DNA from: Pseudo-nitzschia pungens
Lineage: Eukaryota; Bacillariophyta; Bacillariophyceae; Bacillariales; Bacillariaceae
Direction: 5' to 3'
DNA length: 64,000 nt
Assembly: GCA_037355855.1 (NCBI GenBank)
Contig: CM074759.1
Location: forward strand, 7,254,001 to 7,318,000
The notes beneath the pieces were generated by a model. That model ran no database searches. It was not told the DNA's origin and saw only the letters and a program-made list of their open reading frames with translations. A program made the translations under genes and the position numbers. Shown in pieces: positions 1 to 11,280 of the stretch. Each line of letters starts with the position of its first letter. Position 1 is the first letter of the stretch.

Positions 1-1255
1 CAACTGGCTTGTATCAAAGGCCTGGTAGGGACACTGCTTGCGTGAAAACAGGGGCTTTAGTAGGAACACTTAGGGACCGGGGGATATCAATGGCAGGGCA
101 CACTTAAAAGGCTCAGGAGGGAACTTGAAGTTCAAACTCGCAAGTACTTATAAGTGGAAACAGTATCCAGGGGCAATTGGCTTGGAAACAGGGACCTTGA
201 GCGAGACACTTAGGGACCAGGGAAGCAGTGGAAACAGTATCCGGGGGCAATTGGCTTGAAAACAAATACCTTGAGCGAGACACTTAGGGACCAGGGAAGC
301 TGATTGCTTGAAAACAGGGGCTTTAGTAGAAACACCTAGGGACCAGAGGGAGGCTTGTATCGTGAAAACAGTGTCGAACTTGAAGTTCAAGTTGGGGTTG
401 CTTAAGAGCAAAAACACTTAGGGATCAGGGAACTCGCGAACACTTAGGGACCAGGGGAATTGTAGTCTTGAAAACAAGGGGCGGTAGTAGCTGTAGTCTT
501 GGAAACAAGAGTGCAATAAGTATAAGGTACTTAGGGATCGGTTGGTCTTGGCTTGAAAACAGGTGTAGTAGGGGGAGCCTTAAGCGAGAAAACTTATGGA
601 CTGGGGGGCTTGACTAGGAAACAGGGTAGCTCTTAAATGATAGGCACTTAGAAGAGCAGGTGGGCTATTGGCTTGAGAATAAAGGGGAACTGGAAGATAT
701 GCTCGCGGGAACTTGCAGATACTTAGGGATCAGCAAGTAGGAACCTTCTAGAAGGGGGGTGTATATGTGTTCAATCTTGAAGAATGTAGAACGTTAAGTA
801 GGTTCGACCTTGAAGAATGTAGAACGTTAAGTGGGTATCACTTAAGGGGCTTGGAAGACTGTATAGCGTTAAATAAAAATATGGCTTGAAAACAGATCAA
901 AAAAACCAAACCGAGCTCGGAGACAAAGCGGAACTGAAGCAGAGCTGCTGTAGAATTAGTACTGCAGTTGCTGTAGAAAATTATGTGTTGTTTTGCTGCC
1001 GAAGCTTGTTGTTGCCGATCGACCGACCGACAGGAAACAAGCAACCAAAGCAACCAAAGGGAGCAAGGAGCAGGCAAACAAACAGCAGAATCAGACAGGG
1101 GAGGTCTCTGTTGATAGGTGTAGTGCTTGGTTTTGTTGTAGGAGCTTTAGAAGTGAGTGAGATATCAAAGGGGAAAGTTGTGTAGAAATCTACGTGTTTT
1201 AAGTACTGGAACATCGGAACGTCGGACAAAATCGCGCGTCGCAAAATTGTGGACT
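1..1255. repeat. Repeat-rich non-coding element, family D copy 1 (partial)
   Basis: No credible coding sequence. Positions 1-720 are a degenerate array in which motifs such as CTTGAAAACAGG and CACTTAGGGACCAGG recur every 50-80 bases. The part from about 780 to 1250 matches the right side of the second D copy (12100-12382 and 18255-18480), including the GAATGTAGAACGTTAAGT motif and the terminal GGAACATCGGAACGTCGGAC stretch. The right edge is cut abruptly by family B pol at about 1255. It is probably a non-autonomous mobile element; its class cannot be assigned from sequence alone. Confidence 0.6.
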
Positions 1256-3807
1256 TCAAGCTTCAAGAAATCGATTAAGGTGCCCTTACCAATGGCTTCT
1301 TTCTTCCCCACAGTAGGTGGATCCATCCTGGGGAGTCTGGAGAAGGCATCTGCAAGGACATTCTTCTTGCCTTCAACATAGGTGAGGTTGACACCAAATT
1401 CTTCAAGGAATAATCTCCACCGGAGGACTCACTGGACTGAGAGAGTTCGGAAGGTAAGGTTCTTATGGTCAGTGTATACATTGATAACACCACCAAGGAG
1501 CATTTTGTGGTACTCTTTGCAGCAGAGTACTATGGCTAGGAGTTCTTTCTCCATGGTTGTATAATTCTTCTGGGCATCAGATAGTTTCTTGGACCAGTAG
1601 GCTATTGGCTTGCCATCTTGTATTATGGCAGCGCCCAGCTGTAGGTCTGAGGCATCAGTGTACAGTTCAAAGGGCTTGTTGAGGTCTGGATAGGTGTTCA
1701 GCGCATCCGCTGCCACCATTGCTTTCATCTCTTGAAAGGCTTTGTCTTGAGCAGGTCCCCATGTGAAAGCTGAAGGAGCTTTTCTTTGTTTGCCTTTGAT
1801 GGCAGCTGCTTGAGGGATCTGCTTCTTGGGAGTTCCAGTTATATTGAATAGAGGAGCTAGGACATGGGATCTGTGAGGCCACATGTCTCTGTAGTATCCC
1901 ACTGCTCCTAGAAATGACTTGACTTGAGTTACAGTTCTTGGTCGGTCCATATGTAGGATGGCTTCAATCTTTTTGCGCCATAGCTTAACTGCTGTAGGTG
2001 TCATCCAGTATCCAAGGAAGTCGGTCTCTTGTACAGCCCAATCACACTTGAGTGGGTTGCATTTGAGCCCATTCTGGTTGAGCCGGTCCAGTATTTTGTC
2101 TATTGTCTTCATGTGGAGGTCAAACGATCCATTAGTCCAAACGCCAATATCATCAATATAAACAGTGCAGTCAGTGTCTTGTAGGATATCTTCCATTAGT
2201 TGCTGAGCAACGTCTGGAGAGACTTTGACACCCATTGGTAGGCGCTGATACTCATAACATCCATAGGGAGTGACTATGGTACAGAGCTTTTTGCTTGCGT
2301 CATCCAGTTCAAAGCAGTAGTATTGCATGGACAAGTCAATCTTGGTGAAGTGGGTATACTTGCCACGCTTGTTCATGATGTCTTGTATCCTAGGTATGGG
2401 ATAAGGTCGGCACTCTAGGAGTTCATTCAGTTCTCTGAAGTCTGATACCCATCTAACTCTGTTGTCTTTCTTTGGAACAATAAAGGTTGGAAACGCCCAT
2501 TCAGCTGGTCCATTGCATCTCTTGAGTACTCCATCATTGCAAAGATTCTGGAGCTCCCTTTTGAATAGGTCTTCTCTTTTGTATGCAACTGGATAAGGCT
2601 TCTTGTGTATGGGCTTGGATCCGGGCTTCAGTCTTAGAGAGATCTTCTTGTGTGGATACTTCCCTAGTTCGCCGTTGAAGACATTAGGGTACTTGTTTAG
2701 TATTGCTTGGAACTGATGTTGCTCTGCTTTGGACATGTGGGACTGTTGCTGTGCGACTGTGGATGGATCTTTTTCTTGATAGGCTCTGTCTAATATTACC
2801 TTGGACTTGTATGGATTGGCAAAGGATAGATCATCAGCAAAGAGTTCGGCGTCTTCTAGTTCTTCCATGAGCATGGTGTAGTTGTCATGGTATAGGGAGG
2901 TGTCCTTCATAGGAATGGTTCTATCCATCCACTGAACTGCTCCCTCTTTGAATAGGAGATTGATCTTTGCTAGGTGGAGGAAGTCTCTGCCCAGTATCAG
3001 ATCATATTTGCAGTTGGGGGAATGGAAGAGCCTTGCCTCTTGTCGGTCAATGTTGTAGTTGCCAAACTCCTGTAGCTTGATGTTCTTCATGATAATATAC
3101 TCGGTTGTGTCAAAGCTTCCATTTGCTGTAGTAGTTAGGACTTGATGCTTGCTTCTTATTGGTATGGTGCGGAATGGTAGTGCTCTCTTGTTGATTAAAG
3201 TTCCGGAGGATCCACTATCTAGTAGTGCTAGTAGTGGTCTTGATTTCATGGGGATGTCTTGTATGTACTGTACGTTAGTTAGAAGAATAGGAGCCACGTT
3301 GCTCTTATTCGATGCCTGTTCTGCTGGATTTCCAGCAGTCGACAGCAGCTTTAAATAATTTTGCTCCAGCGCACCTCCTTTGGTGTAGTCTTTGGAGTTT
3401 TGGGTATTGCAATAGAGATTTTTCACTGTACCCGTGGACCAATTCCTTGCCAGGGACAAGAGTGGTCTATTTATTGCTGCTGTACTATCTTTCGCGTCTG
3501 TTGTACCCTTGGATCGATTCAGTTGTTTTCGATTCGATTCCATGTTCGGATTAGGATCCATGTTCGTATCATTCTCTTCGGAGAATCGAACTGTTTTTGT
3601 TGTTGTTGCTGCGATTGCAGGCTTTGCTGAGCGCTCAACAGGACTCCATCCTGTAGGTTCCTTCCCCTCTTTATCTGGGAGATCTCCTCCATGCGTCATC
3701 CCAGACAGCAGGGCTGTACTGGCATCCAGTTCCCGGGGAGCTGGAGGCAAGGTGATTGCTGGTTTTGATGGACCCTTGGGTCTCTTGGTGGAGGATTGCT
3801 TGTGCAA
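1256..3807 (-). pseudogene. Truncated Ty3/gypsy pol (protease, RT, RNase H), copy B1
   Basis: The open part runs from 3807 to 1429 and begins with TTG right after the gag UGA (3808-3810). Visible in order are the retropepsin motif LLDSGSSGT, the IHKKPYPVAYKRE entry to reverse transcriptase, the YIDDIGVW catalytic box with both aspartates, and RNase H with ELYTDASD and YTDHKN. The frame ends at a UGA (1429-1431) where copy B4 has CGA, so it is a nonsense mutation. Beyond it the similarity continues to about 1256 and stops before integrase. The protein would make cDNA for the element, but this copy lacks integrase. Confidence 0.88.
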
Positions 3808-5062
3808 TCATGGGAGCCAAACAAGCTCACCATCAATGCTCCTTTCGGTTCGGCCTCCATGTTCTTCATGGTAGGATTCCATTGCTGCTCTCATGTGGGC
3901 TTGGAATGATTCGTTGCTTCCAGGGGTCTCGTGGCACTGAGAATAGAAGGTTTCAGTGTTGGAGTTGTTGTTTTGTTGCCATGGTATTCTTCAATTGCTG
4001 CTTCGTGCGCAGCGTTGATATGAGCTTGGAAGGTTTCATTACTTCCTGGTATGGTTTGGTTGGTACTGGGGCCCTTGTAGTTCTTGGAGAACTTGTTCTT
4101 TGAGCACTCCGACCAATCATGATGGTGACCAGGGATTCTGCAGGGATTGGACTTCTTCTTGTTGTTGTTTCCCTTGTTGAAGTTCAAGTTTCGCTTACGA
4201 GAGTTGCTGTTGTTGTGGTTGCTGTTGTTATTCGAGCGCTTCTGCTGCTTGTTGTTGTTCTTGTTGCCTTTCTTGTTTGCTTGGCGCTCGTGACAGCTCA
4301 TGTGATCCACAATGTGTTGGACTGTGGTATCTTCTTGAACTCCACTGTGGATGATTCCATAGCTCTCAATCCATGCAGAAGGGAAGGAGTGCAGGAGAAT
4401 GGTGAGCTTTTCCACTCTGGATAGGGGGGCGCTGCTACCATCCAGTTTCTGGGTGTACTTCATGAGGATAAGGATCCAGTCGGCATGCTCTTTGCATGTA
4501 ACTGATGGGGTCTTTCGACATTCTGAGCTGCGTAGATAGGTGTGCATGAGATGTGCATGATGTCTCTAGCGTCTCTGGCATTGCAGTAGAGCTTGGTGAA
4601 ATCTAGAAACGCTTGGTCGTATCCACCACCCTTGGGAGTATTGGATTCGATCTTCTTCTTGCAGGCGCTGCTTCGGAGATAAACATGCATGATGTCTCTG
4701 GCATCTTCGGCGTTGCAGTAGAGTTTGATAAAGGCTTGGAAGGCTGAGGTGTATCCTTCTCTCGTGAGTGGATATACTTGTTGGTTGTTGGCGCGAGTTG
4801 CTCGTGTTAGTGCTCTCCACTTAGTTTGAGCGTCGACGCATAGGCATCAACCGAAGTATCGAATGAGCGCAGAGTCAGGAATGGAGAGATCTTCTGCAGC
4901 ATTCAGATAGGCTTCTTCCGTGTGAAGGAGTTCTTCTAGTCCCCCCTTGTCCAAGAACAGGGGCACCTTGACGCTGTCCGAGTGGTCTTCAGAGTCGTAG
5001 ACCGATAGGGTTACGAGCTTTGTCTTGTAGGCAATTGGTGGGTCTCTGTAGATGCCGGCCAT
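3808..5062 (-). pseudogene. Broken, chimeric gag of copy B1
   Basis: The N-terminus (from ATG at 5062, MAGIYRDPPIAY) resembles the B4 gag. The frame then breaks near 4850. A stretch around 4566-4690 contains the CNA-DARDIMH motif twice: once in B4-like sequence (MHVYLRSSACKKK) and again, about 120 bases later, in B2/B3-like sequence (LDFTKLYCNARDARDIMH). The C-terminal half (4547-3811) is open and ends in the CHHC-type knuckle CRIPGHHHDWSEC and the ELVWLP terminus before UGA. It looks like a recombinant of two gag subtypes with an overlap duplication. Not functional as it stands. Confidence 0.8.
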
Positions 5063-5182
5063 GTTGCTTGTTGGAGGTACAAGATGCCTCTGTTGTTGAG
5101 GATAAGGGAGGTTTATTCGATTGTTTTGAATTCAGTACTGAGTTCTACTGTTTCTACTGTAAAACACAAACAGTAATTACTG

Positions 5183-5501
5183 TGTTACGGTCTAGAGTAG
5201 AAATTGCGGAGTGGTATAAAATTGTGAATGTTTAGATACTTTGCAAAATATTGTTATGCGAATTAAGAATAAGAACATATAAAATTTGAGGTCGCGAGCA
5301 TAGCCACATTTTGGCATGCTCTGCCATAAATGTTGATTCATTGTCGATTCCCACGATTAGGCATATATTTTCTTCTGGGACTCGACCATAATAATTAGAA
5401 CACATATAAATGTATTCCTGACTGAAGATATAATATTCGATTCCCATATGGGATTTGGTTAATTATTCAATCGTGACTGCTAGCTACGCTAGCCCGTCAC
5501 A
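5183..5501 (-). repeat. 5' LTR of copy B1
   Basis: 319 bp starting TGTTACGG and ending CCCGTCACA on the plus strand, homologous to the 295-bp LTRs of B4. The 12-base palindrome CAGTAATTACTG (5171-5182) lies directly next to it on the internal side, at the primer-binding position. Confidence 0.85.
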
Positions 5502-5990
5502 CTGAAGAATTGTAAGTTCTTCAATTAGAAGAAATCATCCTACAGCCTAAACAAAATGCCAACCCCCAGGACCAGGGACAAAAGGCAAAGACAGCAAGGG
5601 AGCCACTGGCAAAAATGGCTAACACAACCACTGTCCCTGCTCCTGCTGCAGTCCCTGCTGCTGCAACTCCTACTATCCATGTTTCTGTCACCCCACTGTT
5701 ACTGCAACCGCAGCTGCCTGTGTCCAGCAGATGGGCAGTGCAATCCAGCCCCATACTGATACTGCTCTGGCCTTCATTTAATAGCAGCCCAAAGCCATGC
5801 AGCAGAATATGCAGGACTCCAACCAAGACCAAGGCTGGGGACAGGGACAGGACCATGCAGTGGCTGTCCTTGCTGCCCACCAAGCTGCTGAAGCCATTGA
5901 TGGCATCTCCAGTTGCAAGAAAGGTGCAGCCTTCACCAGTAGAGAGAAGGAACTCTTAAAGATCTTTGAAGCTTTCTCTGAACAAGCTCC
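5502..5990 (+). other. Unassigned fragment between two LTRs, possibly decayed coding sequence
   Basis: About 490 bases with GC content and codon texture unlike the flanking LTRs. Short frames carry Gln/Ala-rich stretches; the longest protein-like one, 5797-6003 plus, contains AAHQAAEAIDGISSCKKGA and SREKELLKIFEAFSEQAP. No family recognised. It may be part of an old gene or of another retroelement gag, isolated between the outward LTR of B1 and the LTR of B2. Confidence 0.35.
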
Positions 5991-6301
5991 TGTAACATGC
6001 TAGCGTAGGCTAGTATATTACGAATTAATAATTAACCGAATCCCACATGGGAATCAAATCGGTATACAAGATATTCATGTACGGATATTTGATATGTACA
6101 AACTGGCATGCAGAAGAGAGCGATAGCACAATTAAGGTTACATACAGAATATATGTTATATACCGGGATGTAGATTATATAAAGAGATCGCGATGACATC
6201 ATCGCTCATTATTTTCTCTCTTTATTTTGAATCCCATCTCGTAAAGTGAAATAACACACAATTATTCATACTACTCTGGATTTCTACCTTAGAGTGTTAC
6301 A
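5991..6301 (+). repeat. 5' LTR of copy B2
   Basis: 311 bp from TGTAACATGCTAGCG to GTGTTACA. Both ends align with the LTR ends of other B copies, but the middle does not. It is followed by CAGTAATATTATC, an altered form of the palindrome seen beside the other B LTRs. Confidence 0.75.
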
Positions 6302-6374
6302 CAGTAATATTATCGATAGCCTCAACAACAGAGGCACCTTTATCTCCAGCAAAATAACCTCAACTGAATCGACA

Positions 6375-7415
6375 ATGGCCGGAATCTATAGAGACCCTCC
6401 AATTGCTTACAAGAGCTCTATTGATCAAACCAAGCCTAAACTCTTCACCCTGTACAACGTCAATGAGGACAGGACCAACAGTATGAAGGTCCCCTTGTTC
6501 ACAGAAACAGGAGGTCTAGAAGAACTGCTCTTTGTGGAGGAGTCTTTCCGAAACGCCGCCAAGCTCCTAAGACTTCCAGTCAGCATCTATCTCACCCACT
6601 TCAGTTGATGCCTCACAACGGACGCCCCAAGCAAGTGGAATGACATGATAAAGGATCCACTGGACCCAGAAGAATACCAATATGCTCAAGAAGAGATTGG
6701 AGGCTATGAGCAAGCATTCATTGATTTCACCAAGCTCTACTGCAATGCCAGGGACGCTAGAGATATCATGCATACCTACCTTTGAAGCTCCAAATGCAGA
6801 AAGACTCCATCAGTCACATGCAAGGAACATGCCGACCAGATCCTTATCCTCATGAAGTACACCCAGAAACTAGAAGGGAGCAGTGCTCCTCTCTCCAGGG
6901 TGGAGAAACTCATCATTCTCCTGCACTCCTTCCCCTCTGCATGGATTGAGAACTACGGAATCATCTACAGTGGAATCCAGGAAGACACCACAGTCCAATT
7001 CATCGTGGACCACATGAGCTGTCACGAGCGCCAAGCCAACAAGAAGAGCAACAAGAATAAAAACAAGCAGCAGAAGCGCTTGAACAATGCAAACAACAAC
7101 AACTCTCGCAAAAGCAACTCCCATTCGAACCACAAAGGGAACCACAACAAGAAGAAATCCAACCCTTGTAGGATCCTCGGACACAATCATGATTGGTCTG
7201 AATGCCCAAAGAATAGATTCTCCAAGAACCACAACAAAGGTACTCCCAACCAAACTGAGTCCTTCCACACTCAAGCTCTCATGATCCCTGGAAGCAACAA
7301 GACCTTCCAAGCTCACATTAATGCAGCGCGCGACGCAGCAATCAAAGAATACCATGCCAATCATGGTGGCCAAACAGAAAGGAGTATTGATGGGGAACTT
7401 GTTTGGCTCCCCTGA
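6375..7415 (+). pseudogene. gag of copy B2 with two UGA nonsense codons
   Basis: Starts MAGIYRDPPIAYKSS. UGA at 6606-6608 replaces an Arg codon (B3 reads THFSRCL), and a second UGA near 6783 interrupts MHTYL-SSKCRK, where relatives have CGA. After these the frame is open from 6852 to the terminal UGA (7413-7415). It includes an Asn/Lys-rich stretch, the CHHC knuckle CRILGHNHDWSEC and the conserved end ELVWLP. Gag would form the virus-like particle. Both stops fit C-to-T change at CpG. Confidence 0.82.
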
Positions 7416-8058
7416 GTCTCCAGAGGCTCCAAGCCTCCCAAGAAGCCCCTGGCTTCAACTAAACCAGCAATCACCTTGCCTCCAGCTTCCTGGGAACTGG
7501 ATGCCAGCACAGCCCTGCTATCTGGGATGACACATGGAGGAGATCTCCCGGATATAGAGGGGAAGGAACCTACAGGATGGACTATTCCTGTTGAGCGCTC
7601 AGCAGCAACAACAACAAAAACAGTTCGATTCTCCGCAAGGAGCAATCCAAACATGGATCCGAATCGACAGCAACTGAATCGATCCAAGGGTACAGACGCA
7701 TCATCAAATAATATTGATCCAAACAAGACAGCAGCAGCAGCAACAACAAATGGACCAACCTTGTCCTTGGCAAGAAAGTGGTCTACCAGTACAGCAAAAA
7801 ATCTCTATTGCAATTCCTGAAACTCCAAAGACTACACCAAAGGAGGTGCGCTGGAGCAAAATTATTTAAAGCTGCTGTCGACTGCTGCAAATACAGCAGA
7901 ACAGGCATCGAATACTAAGAGCAACGTGGCTCCTATTCTTCTAACCAACGTACAGTACATACAAGGCATCCCCATGAAATCAAGACCACTACTCGCACTA
8001 CTTGATAGTGCATCCTCTGGAACTCTAAATAACAGAAGAGCACTACCATTTGGTACAC
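7416..8058 (+). pseudogene. pol N-terminal fragment of copy B2
   Basis: In frame with gag after UGA. It contains the Ser/Thr-rich leader (PPASWELDASTALLSGMTHGG), a stop at 7818-7820 (UGA where B3 has GGA), and the protease region PILLTNVQYIQ with LLDSASSGT, where the usual D-S-G has become D-S-A. Similarity ends at ALPFGT (about 8058). RT, RNase H and integrase are missing. Confidence 0.8.
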
Positions 8059-8060
8059 TG

Positions 8061-9158
8061 CTTGAAACTGCTGCTGCTCTGTTCTGGACATGTGGCTTTG
8101 TTGCTGTGCGACTGTAGATGCATCTGTTTCTTGGTAGGCTCTGTCTAAGATTACTTTGGACTTGTATGGATTGGCAAAGGATAGATCATCAGCAAAGAGT
8201 TCGGCATCTTCTAGTTCTTCCATGAGCATGTTGTAGTTAGACTCGTGGTATAGAGAGGTGTCCTTCATAGGAATGGTTCTATCCATCCACTGAACTGCTC
8301 CTTCTTTGAATAGGAGATTGATCTTTGCTAGGTGAAGGAAGTCTCTGCCTAGTATCAGATCATACTTGCAGGTCGGGGAATGGAAGAGCCTCGCCTCTTG
8401 TCGGTCAATGTTGTAGTTGCCAAACTCCTGTAGCTTGATGTTCTTCATGATAATATATTCTGTAGTATTGGAGCTTCCATTTGCTGTGGTAGTTAAGACT
8501 TGATGCTTGCTTCTGATTGGTAGTGTGCCAAATGGTAGGGCTCGTTTGTTAATTAGAGTTCCAGAGGATGCACTATCAAGTAGTGCGAGTAGTGGTCTTG
8601 ATTTCATGGGGATGCCTTGTATGTACTGTACGTTGGTTAGAAGAATAGGAGCCACGTTGCTCTTAGTATTCGATGCCTGTTCTGCTGTATTTGCAGCAGT
8701 CGACAGCAGCTTTAAATAATTTTGCTCCAGCGCACCTCCTTTGGTGTAGTCTTTGGAGTTTCCGGGATTGCAATAGAGATTTTTTGCTGTACTGGTAGAC
8801 CACTTTCTTGCCAAGGACAAGGTTGGTCCATTTGTTGCTGCTGTATTATGTTTCGCGTCTGTTGTACCCTTGGATCGATTTGGTTGTTGTCGATTCGGAT
8901 CCATGTTTGATCGTTCCTCTGTAGCAGAGAATTGAACTGTTTTTGTTGTTGCTGCGTTCGCAGGCTTTGCTGAGCTTTCAACAGGAATACTCCATCCTGT
9001 AGTTCCTTCCCCTCTTTATCTGGGAGATCTCCTCCATGCGTCATCCCAGACAGCAGGGCTGTGCTGGCATCCAGTTCCTGGGGAGCTGGAGGCAAGGTGA
9101 TTGCTGGTTTAGTTGAAGCCGGGGGCTTCTGTTTTGGAGGCTTGGAGCCTCAGGAGAC
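8061..9158 (-). pseudogene. pol N-terminal fragment of copy B3
   Basis: Encodes the pol leader, the protease (LLDSASSGTLINKRALPF) and the linker up to SHMSRTEQQQFQA, then ends at the B2 junction. It is frameshifted near 9001 (one G missing relative to B1 and B4), and there is an extra UGA three codons after the gag stop. Confidence 0.78.
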
Positions 9159-10206
9159 TCAGGGGAGCCAGATAAGTTCCCCATCAATACTCCTTTCTGT
9201 TCTTCACCATGGTTGGCATGGTATTCTTTGATTGCTGCATCACACACTGCATTAATGTGGGCTTGGAAGGTTTCGTTGCTTCCAGGTATCATGAGAGCTT
9301 GAGTATGAGTGTGGAAAGATTCAGTTTGAGTGTTGTTGCCCTTGTTGTAGTTCTTGGAGAATCGATTCTTTGGACACTCAGACCAATCATGATTGTGGCC
9401 TGGGATTCTACAAGGGTTGGATTTCTTCTTGTTGTTGTTACCCTTGTGGTTGGAGTGCGAGTTGCGTTTGCGAGAGTTGTTGTTGTTGTTTGAATTGTAT
9501 GAGCGCTTCTGTTGTTTGTTGTTGTTTTTGTTGCTTTTCTTGTTGGCTTGTCTCTCATGGCAGATCATGTGATCAACGATGTGTTGGGCTGTGGTATCTT
9601 CTTGAATTCCACTGTGGATGATCCCGTAGCTCTCGATCCATGCAGAAGGGAAGGAGTGCAGGAGAATGGTGAGTTTCTCCACTCTAGAGAGAGGGGCACT
9701 GCTTCCATCTAGTTTCTGGGTGTACTTCATGAGGATAAGGATCCGATTGGCATGCTCTTTGCATGTAACTGATGGAGTCTTCCGGCATCCGCGCTCTGTA
9801 GATAGGTGTGCATGATGTCTCTAGCGTCTCTGGCATTGCAGTAGAGCTTGGTAAAGTCGAGGAATGCTTGATCGTATCCACTGATCTCTTCTTGGGAGTA
9901 TTGGTATTCCTCTGGGTCCAGTGGATCCTTTATCATGTTGTTCCACTTGCTCTGTGCATCAGTAGTGAGGCATCGACTGAAGTGTGTGAGATAGATGTCA
10001 ATTGGTAGTCTTAGGAGCTTTGCTGCGTTTCGGAAGGACTCCTCCACAAAGAGCAGTTCTTCTAGTCCTCCGGTCTCAGTGAACAGGGGGACTTTCATGC
10101 TGTCGGTTCAATCCTCATCGACGTTGTACAAGGTAAAAAGCTTAGGCTTGGTCCAATCGAAAGAGCTATTGTAGGCAATAGGGGGATCTCTGTAGATACC
10201 TGCCAT
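9159..10206 (-). pseudogene. gag of copy B3 with stop and frameshift
   Basis: ATG at 10206 (MAGIYRDPPIAYNSS). UGA near 10107 follows NVDED, where B2 has an Arg codon. A one-base indel near 9790 shifts the frame within YLQS/ECRKTPS. The segment 9730-9159 is open and carries the knuckle CRIPGHNHDWSEC. UGA at 9159-9161 separates it from pol. Confidence 0.8.
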
Positions 10207-10274
10207 GGTTGGTTGGGTCGATTGGTTTGCTGGGGAGTAAAGGTGCCTCTGTTGTTGAGGCATTTGGAGTAGTA

Positions 10275-10559
10275 TGTAAATTGTGCGTGTTTAGATACTT
10301 TACAAAATATTGTTATGCGAATTGAGAATGGAAACATATAAAATTTGAGGTCGCAAGCATGGCCACATTTTGGCATGCTCTGCCATAAATGTTGATTCAT
10401 TGTCGGTTCCCACGATTAGGCATATATCCTATTCTGGGACTCAACTATATTAATTAGAACACATATAAAAATGTATTCATGACTGGAAATATTCAATTCC
10501 CATGTGGGATTCGGTTAATTATTCAGTCGTAACCTACTAGTGTACGCTAGCATGTTACA
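10275..10559 (-). repeat. 5' LTR of copy B3, inner end lost
   Basis: Aligns with the B1 LTR from about GTGCGTGTTTAGATAC to the terminal GTTACA, but the inner 25-30 bases and the primer-binding region are deleted or altered. The inner boundary is approximate. The last four bases lie within the 18-bp direct repeat flanking the D element. Confidence 0.65.
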
Positions 10560-10573
10560 TGCATATCGACAGT
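10556..10573. repeat. Left member of 18-bp direct repeat flanking D copy 2
   Basis: TACATGCATATCGACAGT occurs here and identically at 18485-18502, bracketing the D element with its nested gypsy. It behaves like a target-site duplication. Confidence 0.7.
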
Positions 10574-10864
10574 AATAATAATAATAATAATAATATACTT
10601 ATTTAAGTAGGAAAATCCACCGAAGGTGGTTAAAAGCTACTCAGTCTGTAACCAGACTTTATCGTCGCCTCAATCGAAGAGAGGTTAGGCCCCAAGTTGT
10701 AGAACGACGCGCCGCCTCAACCATGGGGAATAGGCCCCAGGTTGTAAAGACGGCTATTTTGCAAACGAACCTTGGTAAGAAACAGGAAAAAAACGAACCA
10801 GTCCAGAGCACAACAGACACTGCTGTTGCGAAGCGTACAAGAGACGGGTGACAAGAACGTGAAA

Positions 10865-11045
10865 GGGAAAGACACAAGCAAAACTGTCCCTCCAATGCTG
10901 GTGAACAGCATCCGTAATGCTAGTGGTTAGCTGACACAAGCAAAACCCTTGCTTAGATACATAGTATCTGTAATGCAAGTGGTCAGCTGACGCAAGCAAA
11001 ACTGGTCTCTGCATGCTGTATTGCAGCATCAGTAATGCGAGTGCC
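10865..11045. repeat. Three ~58-bp tandem units each with a different hairpin
   Basis: Each unit has the conserved flank ACRCAAGCAAAAC on the left and GTAATGCNAGTG on the right. The centre is a 6-bp stem: ATGCTG/CAGCAT in units 1 and 3, AGATAC/GTATCT in unit 2. The stem sequence changes while pairing is kept. Confidence 0.55.
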
Positions 11046-11280
11046 CCAAACACATTCCTTACCACTGTATGGTACATAGAGTACGGAGCCTACTACCAAA
11101 TTCGTAACAGCTGTCCTTCTGTTCGAACTTCGTAGTAGGAGACACGTAGAGGCGGTGGAGCCTACTACCAAATTCAAATTCGTAACAGCTGGCCTTCTGT
11201 TCGAACTTGAACTTGCTCTCCTGTAGTAGCTTGGAAACAGGGCCTTTAAGTGAAAACACTTATGGACCATCAGGGCTGTA

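Larger units (their letters stand above)
1256..5501 (-). mobile_element. Ty3/gypsy element family B, copy B1, 3' truncated
   Basis: On the minus strand this reads LTR (5183-5501), short leader, gag (broken), UGA, then pol, which stops inside the RNase H/integrase linker where it meets D sequence. No 3' LTR is present. Comparison with the complete copy B4 (25449-31119) shows the same order and clear protein similarity throughout. The junction near 1255 is blunt, so a deletion or rearrangement removed integrase and the 3' LTR. Confidence 0.9.
5991..8058 (+). mobile_element. Ty3/gypsy family B, copy B2, 3' truncated
   Basis: Plus-strand copy: LTR 5991-6301, gag 6375-7415, start of pol to about 8058. 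It breaks off just after the protease motif, where sequence of the opposite-strand copy B3 begins. Its LTR differs markedly from those of B1 and B4 in the central part, so it belongs to another LTR subfamily with a related body. Confidence 0.85.
8061..10559 (-). mobile_element. Ty3/gypsy family B, copy B3, 3' truncated, facing B2
   Basis: Minus-strand copy with LTR at the right (to 10559), gag 9159-10206 and pol 8061-9158, cut at the start of reverse transcriptase. It is very close to B2 in the body (shared AANTAEQASNTKSN and LLDSASSGT features), so 5991-8058 and about 8529-10559 form a long imperfect inverted repeat with a spacer of about 470 bp. Confidence 0.85.

Noticed and set aside
5986..10564. 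B2 plus B3 as one element with target duplications
   Set aside because: The bases outside the outer LTR ends (GCTCC and TGCAT) do not match, and the two LTRs are of different subfamilies.
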